Assembly (NCBI RefSeq): GCF_022698145.1 | Contig: NZ_JALDAX010000010.1 | Span: 248,001-312,000 of the forward strand | Length of the DNA stretch: 64,000 bases | Source of the DNA: Streptomyces spinosisporus | GTDB lineage: Bacteria; Actinomycetota; Actinomycetes; Streptomycetales; Streptomycetaceae | Reading direction: 5' to 3' | In this document: piece after piece, positions 14,319-23,373 of the stretch | Layout of the letters: each line of letters begins with the position of its first letter | Position numbering within the stretch: the first letter of the stretch is position 1 | Position numbers and translations under genes: made by a program | Notes under the pieces: generated by a model | Database searches by the model: none | What the model saw: only the letters and a program-made list of their open reading frames with translations | What the model was told of the DNA's origin: nothing

Positions 14319-15335
14319 GTGACCCCCGTAGAGCTCTCCCGCACCGTGCTGCGCGCGGTGTGTCGTGCTGTGGATGAGGGGGAGCTGAGGGTGGCCGTGC
14401 CGGGGAGGGTTGTCGTGGCGCCGCCCGGTCCTGGGGGCTGCGGGGACTACGCCACCAACATCGCGCTGCAGCTCGCCCGGCCCGCCGGGCAGCCGCCGCT
14501 GCGGGTTGCCGAGATCATCAAGGGGCATCTCGCCGACGCGGACGGTGTCGCCGACGTCGTCGTCACCGGACCCGGCTTCCTCAATATCAGCCTGCAGCCC
14601 GCGGCGGCATCCGCGGCCGCCCTGACCCGCGAGATCCTCGACGCCGGCCCGGCCTACGGGCACGGCGACTCCCTCGCCGGGCAGGTCGTCGAACTGCGCA
14701 TCCCGTACGAGGTCCGGGCCGAAGTCGTCGCGGACGCGCTCGTGCGGATCGTCGGTTCACAAGGGGGGCGTGTCGAGGTCGACCACCGCGAACCCGTGAA
14801 CCTCCGGCCCGTCCCGGCCCCGGACGACCCCGCCCCGCTCGGCCCCGACGCCGCCCGCTGGGCGCTGCTGCACCCCGCCGCCCACGACCGGCCCCGTATC
14901 ACCGCCGATCATCTGGTCCAGCGCGGGAGCAACCCTCTCTTCCGCGTCCGTTACGCCCACGCCCGCACCCGGGCCCTCCGCCGCAACGCCGCCGCCCTGG
15001 GCTTCACCCCCGCCCCCGGTGACGTAGACGAACACGTTCATGGCGGACACCTGCCAAGGGACCCGCACACCACCTGGTCCCCCCTCCTCACCCCCCTCAC
15101 CGACCACCCCCGCATCCTCGCCCGTGCGGCAGCTGACCGCGCGCCCGACCGTCTCGCCCGGCACCTCGTCACCGTCGCCGATGCCGTGCTCCCCGTCCTG
15201 CCTACCGTGCTCCCGCGCGGCGACGAGAAACCCTCGGCCGCCCACCGCGCCCGGCTCGCGCTCGCCGAAGCCGCCGGGACGGTGCTGGCCGGCGGCCTCT
15301 CCCTGCTCGGCATCCACGCCCCCGATCACCTGTGA
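14319..15335 (+). CDS. nrtL: ArgS-related anticodon-binding protein NrtL
   Basis: A 338-residue protein resembling arginyl-tRNA synthetase at both ends but lacking the catalytic Rossmann fold. The N-terminus resembles the ArgS additional domain (VVVAPPGPGGCGDYATNIAL, AEIIKGHL, GPGFLNISL), and the C-terminus the DALR anticodon-binding domain (NPLFRVRYAHARTRALRRN, ending with LARHLVTVADAVLP). No HIGH or KMSKS motif is present, so it cannot charge tRNA. It precedes lysA in Streptomyces; in many actinobacteria a full argS precedes lysA, so this is probably a degenerate paralogue with an RNA-binding role. GTG start at 14319. Confidence 0.88.
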   Translation: MTPVELSRTVLRAVCRAVDEGELRVAVPGRVVVAPPGPGGCGDYATNIALQLARPAGQPPLRVAEIIKGHLADADGVADVVVTGPGFLNISLQPAAASAAALTREILDAGPAYGHGDSLAGQVVELRIPYEVRAEVVADALVRIVGSQGGRVEVDHREPVNLRPVPAPDDPAPLGPDAARWALLHPAAHDRPRITADHLVQRGSNPLFRVRYAHARTRALRRNAAALGFTPAPGDVDEHVHGGHLPRDPHTTWSPLLTPLTDHPRILARAAADRAPDRLARHLVTVADAVLPVLPTVLPRGDEKPSAAHRARLALAEAAGTVLAGGLSLLGIHAPDHL

Positions 15336-15354
15336 GGCAGCGGGCCCCCCGCCA

Positions 15355-15445
15355 CCGGTGGCGCAAGACGCACCTCACCCCGGTGACACACGACGCACCG
15401 CATCACCGGTGACGCAGGAACCGCCCCACTGCCCGTGACGCACAC
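15355..15445. repeat. Four imperfect direct repeats of 25-26 bp upstream of lysA
   Basis: The motif CCGGTGRCGCA and its flanks recur at 15355, 15380, 15406 and (as CCCGTGACGCA) 15432, at a 25-26 bp period, often followed by GACGCACC. The fourth copy includes the GTG at 15435, which argues that this GTG is leader and not the lysA start. Confidence 0.65.
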
Positions 15446-15464
15446 AGAAAGCCACTCCGAACCC

Positions 15465-16856
15465 ATGAGCCGTTCCGCACACCCCGCCGGCCCCCGTCAC
15501 GCCGACGTCCTCCCCGAGGGCCACTACTCCGCCCCGCCCGCCGACCTCAACGCCCTCGACCCGAAGGTGTGGGCGCAGACGGTCACCCGCGACGTGGACG
15601 GGGTGGCCACCGTCGGCGGCTTGGACGTGAAGACGATCGCCGAGCAGTACGGCACCCCTGCCTATGTCCTCGACGAGGCGGACTTCCGGGCCCGGGCGCG
15701 GGCCTGGCGCAGTGCCTTCGGGGCCGATGCCGATGTCTTCTACGCCGGCAAGGCGTTCCTGTCCCGTGCTGTCGTGCGGTGGCTGCACGAGGAGGGGCTC
15801 AATCTCGACGTCTGCTCCGGCGGCGAACTCGCCACCGCCCTGTCCGCTGGCATGCCCGCCGACCGCATCGCCTTCCACGGCAACAACAAGTCCGTCGCCG
15901 AGATCCACCGCGCCGTCGAGGCCGGTGTCGGCCGTATCGTGCTCGACTCCTTCCAGGAGATCGTGCGCGTCGCCCACATCGCTCGGGAACTCGGCCGACG
16001 GCAGCGCGTGCAGATCCGGATCACGGTCGGTGTGGAGGCGCACACCCACGAGTTCATCGCCACCGCGCACGAGGACCAGAAGTTCGGCATCCCGCTGGCC
16101 GGCGGGCAGGCCGCCGAGGCCGTGCGGCGGGCCCTGCAGCTCGACTCGCTCGAGCTCATCGGCATCCACTCCCACATCGGTTCGCAGATCTTCGACATGT
16201 CCGGCTTCGAGGTCGCCGCGCACCGCGTGGTCGGGCTGCTCAAGGACGTCCGGGACGAGCACGGTGTCGAACTGCCCGAGATCGACCTCGGCGGTGGCCT
16301 CGGCATCGCGTACACCAGCGACGACGACCCCCGCGAGCCGCACGAGATCGCCAAGGCGCTCACCGAGATCGTCACGCGTGAGTGCGAGTCCGCCAGGCTG
16401 CGCACTCCGCGCATCTCCGTCGAGCCCGGGCGCGCCATCGTGGGCCCCACCGCCTTCACGCTCTACGAGGTCGGCACCATCAAGCCCCTCGACGGACTGC
16501 GGACGTACGTCTCCGTCGACGGCGGCATGTCGGACAACATCCGGACGGCGCTCTACGACGCCGAGTACAGCGTCGCGCTCGTCTCGCGCACCTCGGACGC
16601 CGAGCCGATGCTCGCCCGGATCGTCGGCAAGCACTGCGAGAGCGGGGACATCGTGGTCAAGGACGCGTTCCTGCCCTCCGACCTGGCGCCCGGCGACCTG
16701 GTCGCCGTGCCCGCCACCGGCGCCTACTGCCGCTCCATGGCGAGCAACTACAACCACGTCCTGCGCCCGCCCGTCGTCGCCGTGAACGACGGCGAGGCCC
16801 GCGTCATCGTGCGCCGCGAGACGGAGGAGGACCTCCTGCGCCTCGACGTCGGCTGA
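15465..16856 (+). CDS. lysA: Diaminopimelate decarboxylase
   Basis: A 463-residue enzyme making L-lysine from meso-diaminopimelate, the last step of the pathway, with PLP. PLP lysine Lys96 lies in FYAGKAFLS; GIHSHIGSQIF, GGGLGIAY and EPGRAIVGP are the phosphate-binding and active-site signatures; HCESGD holds the catalytic cysteine that completes the other subunit's site. I use the ATG at 15465; the GTG at 15435 would add ten residues but falls in a repeat array. It is followed by hom, thrC and thrB, the aspartate-family cluster. Confidence 0.96.
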   Translation: MSRSAHPAGPRHADVLPEGHYSAPPADLNALDPKVWAQTVTRDVDGVATVGGLDVKTIAEQYGTPAYVLDEADFRARARAWRSAFGADADVFYAGKAFLSRAVVRWLHEEGLNLDVCSGGELATALSAGMPADRIAFHGNNKSVAEIHRAVEAGVGRIVLDSFQEIVRVAHIARELGRRQRVQIRITVGVEAHTHEFIATAHEDQKFGIPLAGGQAAEAVRRALQLDSLELIGIHSHIGSQIFDMSGFEVAAHRVVGLLKDVRDEHGVELPEIDLGGGLGIAYTSDDDPREPHEIAKALTEIVTRECESARLRTPRISVEPGRAIVGPTAFTLYEVGTIKPLDGLRTYVSVDGGMSDNIRTALYDAEYSVALVSRTSDAEPMLARIVGKHCESGDIVVKDAFLPSDLAPGDLVAVPATGAYCRSMASNYNHVLRPPVVAVNDGEARVIVRRETEEDLLRLDVG

Positions 16857-17021
16857 ACCCCAGGGCGAAGAAAAAGAGGCCCGGCAAAAGGGCGGAAGAT
16901 CTCCTGTCCTCCACCCCGGTACAAATGAAATCGATGTCTCACGATCCGGACATGGCATAGAAACTCCGGTCCGGTGAGTGAGACTGGTCCAACCGTAGAC
17001 GGTATGAGGAAACGAGGTCGG

Positions 17022-18314
17022 ATGATGCGTACGCGTCCGCTGAAGGTGGCGCTGCTGGGCTGTGGGGTCGTCGGCTCAGAGGTGGCGCGCATCATGACGA
17101 CGCACGCCGCCGACCTCGCCGCCCGGATCGGCGCCCCCGTGGAGCTCGCGGGCGTGGCCGTACGCCGTCCCTCCAAGGTCCGCGAGGGCATCGCGCCCGA
17201 GCTCGTCACCAGCGACGCCACCGCTCTCGTCAAACGCGGCGACATCGACGTCGTGGTCGAGGTCATCGGCGGCATCGAGCCGGCCCGCTCGCTCATCACC
17301 ACCGCCTTCGAGCACGGCGCCTCCGTCGTCTCCGCCAACAAGGCGCTGCTCGCCCAGGACGGCGCCGCTTTGCACGCCGCCGCCGAGGAGCACGGCAGGG
17401 ACCTGTATTACGAGGCCGCCGTCGCGGGTGCGATTCCGCTGATCCGGCCGCTGCGCGAGTCCCTCGCCGGCGACAAGGTCAACCGCGTGCTCGGCATCGT
17501 CAACGGCACCACCAACTTCATCCTCGACAAGATGGACTCGACCGGCGCCGGGTACCAGGAGGCGCTCGACGAGGCCACCGCCCTCGGGTACGCCGAGGCC
17601 GATCCCACCGCCGACGTCGAGGGCTTCGACGCCGCCGCCAAGGCCGCGATCCTGGCCGGCATCGCCTTCCACTCCCGAGTGCGCCTCGACGACGTCTACC
17701 GCGAGGGCATGACCGAGGTGACAGCGGCGGACTTCGCCTCCGCCAAGAACATGGGCTGCACCATCAAGCTGCTCGCCATCTGCGAGCGGGCCCAGGACGG
17801 CGGCTCGGTCACCGCGCGCGTGCACCCCGCCATGATCCCGCTGAGCCACCCGCTCGCCTCCGTCCGCGGCGCGTACAACGCCGTGTTCGTCGAGTCCGAC
17901 GCGAGCGGACAGCTCATGTTCTACGGCCCCGGCGCGGGCGGCGCGCCCACCGCCTCGGCCGTGCTGGGCGACCTGGTCGCCGTCTGCCGCAACCGGCTGG
18001 GCGGGGCGACCGGCCCCGGTGAGTCGGCGTACGCCGCGCTGCCCGTGTCGGGCATGGGCGAGGTGGTGACGCGCTATCACATCAGCCTCGACGTAGCGGA
18101 CAAACCGGGTGTTCTCGCCCAGGTTGCGACCGTGTTCGCCGAGCACGGGGTGTCGATCGATACCGTTCGGCAGCAAGGCAACAACGGCGAGGCCTCCCTC
18201 GTCGTCGTCACCCACCGCGCGTCCGACGCCTCCCTGTCCGGGACCGTCGAGGCGCTGCGCAAGCTCGACACCGTGCGGGGTGTCGCCAGCATCATGCGGG
18301 TTGAAGGAGAGTAA
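17022..18314 (+). CDS. hom: Homoserine dehydrogenase
   Basis: A 430-residue enzyme reducing aspartate semialdehyde to homoserine. NAD(P)-binding LLGCGVVGSEVAR lies at the N-terminus; KALLAQDGAALH, YYEAAVAGAIPLIRPL and GIVNGTTNFILDKM carry the catalytic core; AEADPTADVEGFDAAAKAAIL is the family signature. An ACT domain at about 345-430 (YHISLDVADKPGVLAQVATV) gives feedback control by threonine. The start at ATG 17022 (a second ATG follows directly) has a GAGG element upstream; an upstream frame extension to 16974 is unlikely. thrC starts six bases after the stop. Confidence 0.96.
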   Translation: MMRTRPLKVALLGCGVVGSEVARIMTTHAADLAARIGAPVELAGVAVRRPSKVREGIAPELVTSDATALVKRGDIDVVVEVIGGIEPARSLITTAFEHGASVVSANKALLAQDGAALHAAAEEHGRDLYYEAAVAGAIPLIRPLRESLAGDKVNRVLGIVNGTTNFILDKMDSTGAGYQEALDEATALGYAEADPTADVEGFDAAAKAAILAGIAFHSRVRLDDVYREGMTEVTAADFASAKNMGCTIKLLAICERAQDGGSVTARVHPAMIPLSHPLASVRGAYNAVFVESDASGQLMFYGPGAGGAPTASAVLGDLVAVCRNRLGGATGPGESAYAALPVSGMGEVVTRYHISLDVADKPGVLAQVATVFAEHGVSIDTVRQQGNNGEASLVVVTHRASDASLSGTVEALRKLDTVRGVASIMRVEGE

Positions 18315-18320
18315 CCAGCA

Positions 18321-19379
18321 ATGACCCACCAGTGGCGCGGAATCATCGAGGAGTACCGGGACAGACTGCCCGTCTCCGACACCACGCCGGTCGTGACGCT
18401 CCGCGAGGGCGGCACGCCCCTCGTGCCCGCGCAGGTGCTCTCCGAGCGCACGGGCTGCGAGGTCCACCTCAAGGTGGAGGGTGCGAACCCCACCGGTTCC
18501 TTCAAGGACCGCGGCATGACCATGGCCATCACCAGGGCCAAGGAGGAGGGCGCCAAGGCGGTCATCTGCGCCTCCACCGGCAACACCTCGGCGAGTGCGG
18601 CCGCCTACGCCGTGCGCGCCGGCATGGTTTCGGCCGTTCTCGTGCCGCAGGGCAAGATCGCGCTCGGCAAGATGGGCCAGGCGCTGGTGCACGGCGCCAA
18701 GATCCTCCAGGTCGACGGCAACTTCGACGACTGCCTCACCCTCGCCCGCTCGCTGAGCGAGAACTACCCCGTGGCGCTGGTGAATTCGGTCAATCCGGTG
18801 CGTATCGAGGGCCAGAAGACGGCCGCCTTCGAGATCGTCGACATGCTGGGCGACGCCCCCGACATCCATGTCCTCCCGGTCGGCAACGCGGGCAACATCA
18901 CGGCCTACTGGAAGGGCTACCGGGAGTACGCCGCCGACGGCCCGGCCACCCGCACCCCCCGGATGTGGGGCTTCCAGGCGTCCGGCAGCGCCCCGATCGT
19001 GCGCGGCGAGATCGTCAAGGACCCCTCGACCATCGCCACCGCGATCCGTATCGGCAATCCCGCCTCCTGGCAGTACGCACTGGCCGCGCGGGACGAGTCC
19101 GGCGGCTTCATCGACGAGGTGACGGACCGTGAGATCCTGCGCGCCTACCGGCTGTTGGCCGCCCAGGAGGGTGTCTTCGTCGAGCCGGCGTCCGCCGCGT
19201 CCGTGGCGGGACTGCTGAAGGCCGTCGAGCAGGGCAAGGTCGACTCGGGCCAGCGCATCGTGTGCACGGTGACCGGAAACGGCCTGAAGGACCCCGACTG
19301 GGCCGTCGCCGGCGCCCCGCAGCCGGTCACCGTCCCGGTCGACGCCGTGGCCGCGGCCGAGCGCCTCGGTCTGGCCTGA
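18321..19379 (+). CDS. thrC: Threonine synthase
   Basis: A 352-residue PLP enzyme converting phosphohomoserine to threonine. The PLP lysine is Lys62 in GSFKDRGMTMA; STGNTSASAAAY binds the substrate phosphate and LPVGNAGNI binds the PLP phosphate. It belongs to the short bacterial form. GGAGAG precedes the ATG. It is tightly coupled to hom. The 3' end is odd: the last 25 bases including the stop are tandemly duplicated downstream. Confidence 0.96.
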   Translation: MTHQWRGIIEEYRDRLPVSDTTPVVTLREGGTPLVPAQVLSERTGCEVHLKVEGANPTGSFKDRGMTMAITRAKEEGAKAVICASTGNTSASAAAYAVRAGMVSAVLVPQGKIALGKMGQALVHGAKILQVDGNFDDCLTLARSLSENYPVALVNSVNPVRIEGQKTAAFEIVDMLGDAPDIHVLPVGNAGNITAYWKGYREYAADGPATRTPRMWGFQASGSAPIVRGEIVKDPSTIATAIRIGNPASWQYALAARDESGGFIDEVTDREILRAYRLLAAQEGVFVEPASAASVAGLLKAVEQGKVDSGQRIVCTVTGNGLKDPDWAVAGAPQPVTVPVDAVAAAERLGLA

Positions 19380-19405
19380 CGCCGAGCGCCTCGGTCCGGC
19401 CCGAG
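19356..19405. repeat. 25-bp tandem duplication across the thrC stop
   Basis: The unit beginning GCCGAGCGCCTCGGTCTGGC at 19356 recurs immediately at 19381 with three mismatches. A third partial copy (GGTCCGGCCCGA) follows at 19406. The stop codon is in the first copy only, as the second reads CCCGAG. Confidence 0.8.
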
Positions 19406-19667
19406 GGTCCGGCCCGACGGGAACTCCCGCCAAGGGGTGCACGGGGGGCTTGCGGTACGCATCGTGCGCCTCCTGTGCGCCCTATGTCGCCACAGAAGCA
19501 TCCTTCGATAGGCTGTACCGAACCCGCCCGCCGCATATGCCTCCGCACATGGAGCATGTGGTCGGTGCCGCGCCGCGCCCGAACGGCCCGAGGGTCTCCG
19601 CGTACGTATCCGGTGTCGTATCGAACGTCTTCGACCATCACGCAGCTCTAAGGAGAGTCATCGAGAG

Positions 19668-20585
19668 ATGGCCGGTCCCGCATTCCGCGCCGCAGCCGTA
19701 AGGGTGCGCGTCCCCGCCACCAGCGCCAACCTCGGCCCCGGCTTCGACGCCCTCGGCCTGTCGCTGGGGCTCTACGACGACGTCGTCGTCCGGGTCGCCG
19801 ACACCGGGCTGCACATCGACATCGCGGGCGAGGGCAGCGAGACGCTGCCGCGTGATGAGAACCACCTGCTCGTACGGTCCCTGCGCACCGCCTTCGACCT
19901 GCTCGGCGGGCAGCCGCGCGGCCTTGAGATCGTGTGCGCCAACCGCATCCCGCACGGCCGCGGCCTCGGCTCCTCCTCGGCCGCCATCTGCGCGGGCATC
20001 GTCGCCGCGCGCGCCGTGACCATAGGCGGGGAGTCGAAGCTCGACGACACGGCCCTGCTGGAGCTCGCGACCGAGATCGAGGGCCACCCCGACAACGTGG
20101 CGGCCTGTCTGCTCGGCGGTTTCACCCTGTCCTGGCTGGAGGCCGGCGCCGCACGGGCGATCAGGATGGACGCCGCCGATTCCATCGTTCCGGTGGTTTT
20201 CGTGCCCGGGAAGCCGGTCCTCACCGAGACCGCGCGCGGCCTGCTCCCGCGCACCGTGCCGCACGTCGACGCCGCCGCCAACGCGGGCCGTGCCGCCCTG
20301 CTCGTCGAGGCCCTCACCCGGCGCCCCGAGCTGCTGCTGCCCGCCACAGAGGACCGTCTCCACCAGGAGTACCGTGCGCCCGCCATGCCGGAGAGCGCCG
20401 CGCTGGTGGAGCGGCTGCGGGCCGACGGAGTCCCGGCAGTCATCTCCGGAGCAGGACCCACCGTGCTCGCGCTGGCCGACGCCGACAGCGCCGACAAGGT
20501 GGCCGATGTGGCAGGCGAGGGCTGGGCCGCGAACCGGCTCGAGCTCGACGCCCAGGGGGCGAGCGTGCTGCCGCTCGCCACCTGA
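19668..20585 (+). CDS. thrB: Homoserine kinase
   Basis: A 305-residue GHMP kinase phosphorylating homoserine. The N-terminal VRVRVPATSANLGPGFDALG and the ATP-binding loop PHGRGLGSSSAAICAG are diagnostic; GHPDNVAACLLGG and AVISGAGPTVLAL are the third motif regions. The ATG follows AAGGAGAG. It is 288 bases from thrC, so it may have its own promoter although it completes the hom-thrC-thrB pathway. Confidence 0.96.
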   Translation: MAGPAFRAAAVRVRVPATSANLGPGFDALGLSLGLYDDVVVRVADTGLHIDIAGEGSETLPRDENHLLVRSLRTAFDLLGGQPRGLEIVCANRIPHGRGLGSSSAAICAGIVAARAVTIGGESKLDDTALLELATEIEGHPDNVAACLLGGFTLSWLEAGAARAIRMDAADSIVPVVFVPGKPVLTETARGLLPRTVPHVDAAANAGRAALLVEALTRRPELLLPATEDRLHQEYRAPAMPESAALVERLRADGVPAVISGAGPTVLALADADSADKVADVAGEGWAANRLELDAQGASVLPLAT

Positions 20586-20999
20586 CACACGGTTGCCGGA
20601 TTTCGAGAGGGGGAATGTTTGTTGGATCCGGTAGTGTTAACCTCAAGTCTGCACCCGACCCCACCATGGCGAGGTGCTTCGTGTCCCAGTCCGGGACAGA
20701 CATTCTTCCGGGAGCCTCCCAAGCCACTCTGTGTTCCGTACGACGTATGTGGGCAGTACGTCGTACGCGGGCGCTGAGCGACTTGCCGGGCACGCTCCGG
20801 AATCGGTGCTACCGAGCCACGTGACACTGACACCGGGTGCCACGGCCCAGGTTCCGGGAAGCGCCATCCCAGATATTGCCTCCGCCGCCATGTGGCGGAC
20901 CACCGCCCCGGCACGGTCCAGACAGCAAGGGCCGAAGTCGGAAGCACAACCGGTCGCCGAGCCAGACAGGCCGACGTCCGCTCCAGGGAAGGACCCTTC
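20586..20999 (+). promoter_or_regulatory. Long rho leader
   Basis: About 414 bases between thrB and rho with no gene I can support. TAGTGT at 20632-20637 is a possible -10, but no good -35 was seen. A long untranslated leader upstream of rho fits known Rho autoregulation by attenuation, which is inference here. Confidence 0.45.
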
Positions 21000-23033
21000 G
21001 TGAGCGACACCACCGATCTGATGGGCGCACGTGTCGAGGAGACTGCTGCCGCGCCCGCCACGGACGCCTCCGCGCCTGCCACCGGTGCAGGCTCCCGGCG
21101 GCGCCGCGGTACCGGCCTCGACGGCATGGTGCTGGCCGAGCTGCAGCAGGTCGCATCCGGCCTCGGCATCAGGGGCACGGCGCGTATGCGCAAGAGCCAG
21201 CTGATCGAGGTCATCAAGGAGGCGCAGGCCGGGGGAGGTGCCGCCGCTCCCGCCAAGTCCGCGGACGCCGCCGCCGACACCAAGCCCAAGCGCCGCGCCA
21301 CCTCCAGGTCCCGCACGGGCGACGACGCGGCCGACGCCGCGGAGAAGAAGGCGGCCGCCCCGGCCGAGAAGGCCACGGCCCAGCAGCAGATCGAGATTCC
21401 CGGCCAGCCGGCCGGCGGCCCCTCCCGCGACGCGTCGGAGGACGCTCCCGCCGAGCGCCGCCGCCGTCGCGCCACCGCCGAGGCGGGCAGCCCCGAGACG
21501 GTCACCGCCGAGGCCAAGAGCGAGCCGAAGGCCGAGACGCCCGCCCCGCAGACGCAGGGCGAGAGCAGGGGCGACGCCGGCGGTGACGGCGAGGGCCGTG
21601 GCCGCCGCGACCGCCGTGACCGCGGCCGGGACCGTGACCGCGGGGACCGCGGCGATCGCGGTGACCGTGGCGATCGCGGTGACCGCCGTGGCAACAAGGG
21701 CGACGACCAGCAGGGCCAGCGCGGCCAGCAGAACCAGCAGGGCGGCGGCCGTCAGGACCGCCAGCGCGACAACGGCCCGCAGGACGACGACGACTTCGAG
21801 GGCGGCCGCCGTGGCCGTCGCGGCCGCTACCGCGACCGTCGTGGCCGTCGCGGCCGTGACGACATGGCCGGCGAGCCGCAGATCTCCGAGGACGACGTCC
21901 TGATCCCGGTCGCGGGCATCCTGGACATCCTCGACAACTACGCGTTCATCCGGACCTCCGGCTACCTGCCGGGCCCGAACGACGTGTACGTCTCCCTCGC
22001 CCAGGTCCGCAAGAACGGTCTGCGCAAGGGCGACCACATCACCGGTGCGGTCCGCCAGCCCAAGGAGGGCGAGCGCCGCGAGAAGTTCAACGCGCTGGTG
22101 CGTCTCGACTCCGTCAACGGCATGGCGCCCGAACACGGCCGCGGCCGCCCGGAGTTCAACAAGCTGACCCCGCTCTACCCGCAGGACCGCCTCCGTCTGG
22201 AGACGGACCCGGGCGTGCTGACAACCCGCATCATCGACCTCGTGTCGCCGATCGGTAAGGGCCAGCGCGGTCTGATCGTGGCCCCGCCGAAGACCGGCAA
22301 GACCATGATCATGCAGGCGATCGCCAACGCGATCACGCACAACAACCCCGAGTGCCACCTGATGGTCGTCCTCGTCGACGAGCGTCCGGAAGAGGTCACC
22401 GACATGCAGCGGTCGGTCAAGGGCGAGGTCATCTCCTCGACCTTCGACCGCCCGGCCGAGGACCACACCACGGTCGCGGAGCTCGCCATCGAGCGCGCCA
22501 AGCGCCTGGTGGAGCTGGGTCACGACGTCGTCGTACTGCTCGACTCCATCACGCGTCTGGGCCGTGCGTACAACCTCGCGGCGCCCGCCTCCGGCCGCAT
22601 CCTGTCCGGTGGTGTCGACTCGACCGCCCTGTACCCGCCGAAGCGCTTCTTCGGTGCGGCCCGCAACATCGAGGACGGCGGCTCGCTGACCATCCTCGCC
22701 ACCGCGCTGGTGGACACCGGGTCCCGTATGGACGAGGTCATCTTCGAAGAGTTCAAGGGCACGGGCAACGCCGAGCTCAAGCTCGACCGCAAGCTCGCCG
22801 ACAAGCGGATCTTCCCGGCGGTGGACGTCGACGCGTCCGGCACCCGCAAGGAGGAGATCCTGCTCGCCAGCGACGAGCTCGCCATCGTCTGGAAGCTGCG
22901 CCGGGTGCTGCACGCCCTCGACCAGCAGCAGGCGGTCGAACTGCTCCTCGACAAGATGAAGCAGACCAAGTCGAACGCCGAGTTCCTGATGCAGATCCAG
23001 AAGACGACCCCGACGCCGGGCAACGGCGACTGA
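21000..23033 (+). CDS. rho: Transcription termination factor Rho
   Basis: A 677-residue hexameric RNA helicase that ends transcription. It has the Rho N-terminal domain (LDGMVLAELQQVASGLGI), then a long actinobacterial insertion of about 220 residues rich in Ala, Glu, Arg and Gly with repeated GDR/DRG units. The RNA-binding domain (GILDILDNYAFIRTSGYLPG) and the ATPase with Walker A PPKTGKT, Walker B VVVLLDSITRL and the Q/R-loop regions complete it. The GTG at 21000 follows GGAAGG; the frame is open further upstream but without support. The insertion raises RNA affinity in other high-GC Rho proteins. Confidence 0.97.
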   Translation: MSDTTDLMGARVEETAAAPATDASAPATGAGSRRRRGTGLDGMVLAELQQVASGLGIRGTARMRKSQLIEVIKEAQAGGGAAAPAKSADAAADTKPKRRATSRSRTGDDAADAAEKKAAAPAEKATAQQQIEIPGQPAGGPSRDASEDAPAERRRRRATAEAGSPETVTAEAKSEPKAETPAPQTQGESRGDAGGDGEGRGRRDRRDRGRDRDRGDRGDRGDRGDRGDRRGNKGDDQQGQRGQQNQQGGGRQDRQRDNGPQDDDDFEGGRRGRRGRYRDRRGRRGRDDMAGEPQISEDDVLIPVAGILDILDNYAFIRTSGYLPGPNDVYVSLAQVRKNGLRKGDHITGAVRQPKEGERREKFNALVRLDSVNGMAPEHGRGRPEFNKLTPLYPQDRLRLETDPGVLTTRIIDLVSPIGKGQRGLIVAPPKTGKTMIMQAIANAITHNNPECHLMVVLVDERPEEVTDMQRSVKGEVISSTFDRPAEDHTTVAELAIERAKRLVELGHDVVVLLDSITRLGRAYNLAAPASGRILSGGVDSTALYPPKRFFGAARNIEDGGSLTILATALVDTGSRMDEVIFEEFKGTGNAELKLDRKLADKRIFPAVDVDASGTRKEEILLASDELAIVWKLRRVLHALDQQQAVELLLDKMKQTKSNAEFLMQIQKTTPTPGNGD

Positions 23034-23049
23034 GCCTCGGCTTCTGTCG

Positions 23050-23081
23050 AAAGGGCGCTCCCGTGACGGGGGCGCCCTTTT
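23050..23081 (+). terminator. Intrinsic terminator after rho
   Basis: AAAGGGCGC pairs with GCGCCCTTT around a CCCGTGACGGG inner stem-loop, followed by TTTTGCG. It ends 48 bases after the rho stop. Confidence 0.9.
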
Positions 23082-23214
23082 GCGTGGTCCTTTGCGTCAC
23101 CGACTCGCGAGATCTTTGCCACAAGAGTCCTGGTGGGCGGCGTTTCCGGCAGTGCGACCACGGTGGCTGAAACCGCAGGTGAGAAAGTTACAGCCGTAAA
23201 CATATGTGACGTTC

Positions 23215-23255
23215 TGTGCCCAGGCGTCCACGGTATGGGCACAGTGCGCTGTGCA
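23215..23255. promoter_or_regulatory. Two overlapping inverted repeats upstream of the LCP gene
   Basis: TGTGCCCA (23215-23222) / TGGGCACA (23236-23243) and GCACAG (23240-23245) / CTGTGC (23250-23255) overlap. The whole 23082-23373 gap has no gene, so this is likely the control region of the LCP gene. Confidence 0.5.
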
Positions 23256-23373
23256 ACCCTTTCTCGGGTTTCTCCGTCTGACCGGATGGAGTGACGATGG
23301 TGCGATACGACCCGTATCGACCGGCCTGACCCAGGCTTCAGGGGGTAATCGACCGTACGAGAACGAGGAGCAC

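Noticed and set aside
17076..19442. A 788-codon minus-strand open frame opposite hom and thrC
   Set aside because: Antisense shadow of two well-identified genes; composition is Gly/Arg/Val biased with no domain.
19262..19651. Plus-strand open frame spanning the thrC-thrB gap
   Set aside because: Overlaps the thrC 3' end, Pro/Arg/Ala-rich, with no ribosome-binding site.
21590..21860. Tandem repeat resembling a CRISPR or minisatellite
   Set aside because: These are coding repeats (GDR/DRG units) in the Rho insertion, with no spacer structure.
20643..22913. A 756-codon minus-strand open frame opposite rho
   Set aside because: Shadow of rho; runs of Ala/Val/Leu come from its repeat codons.
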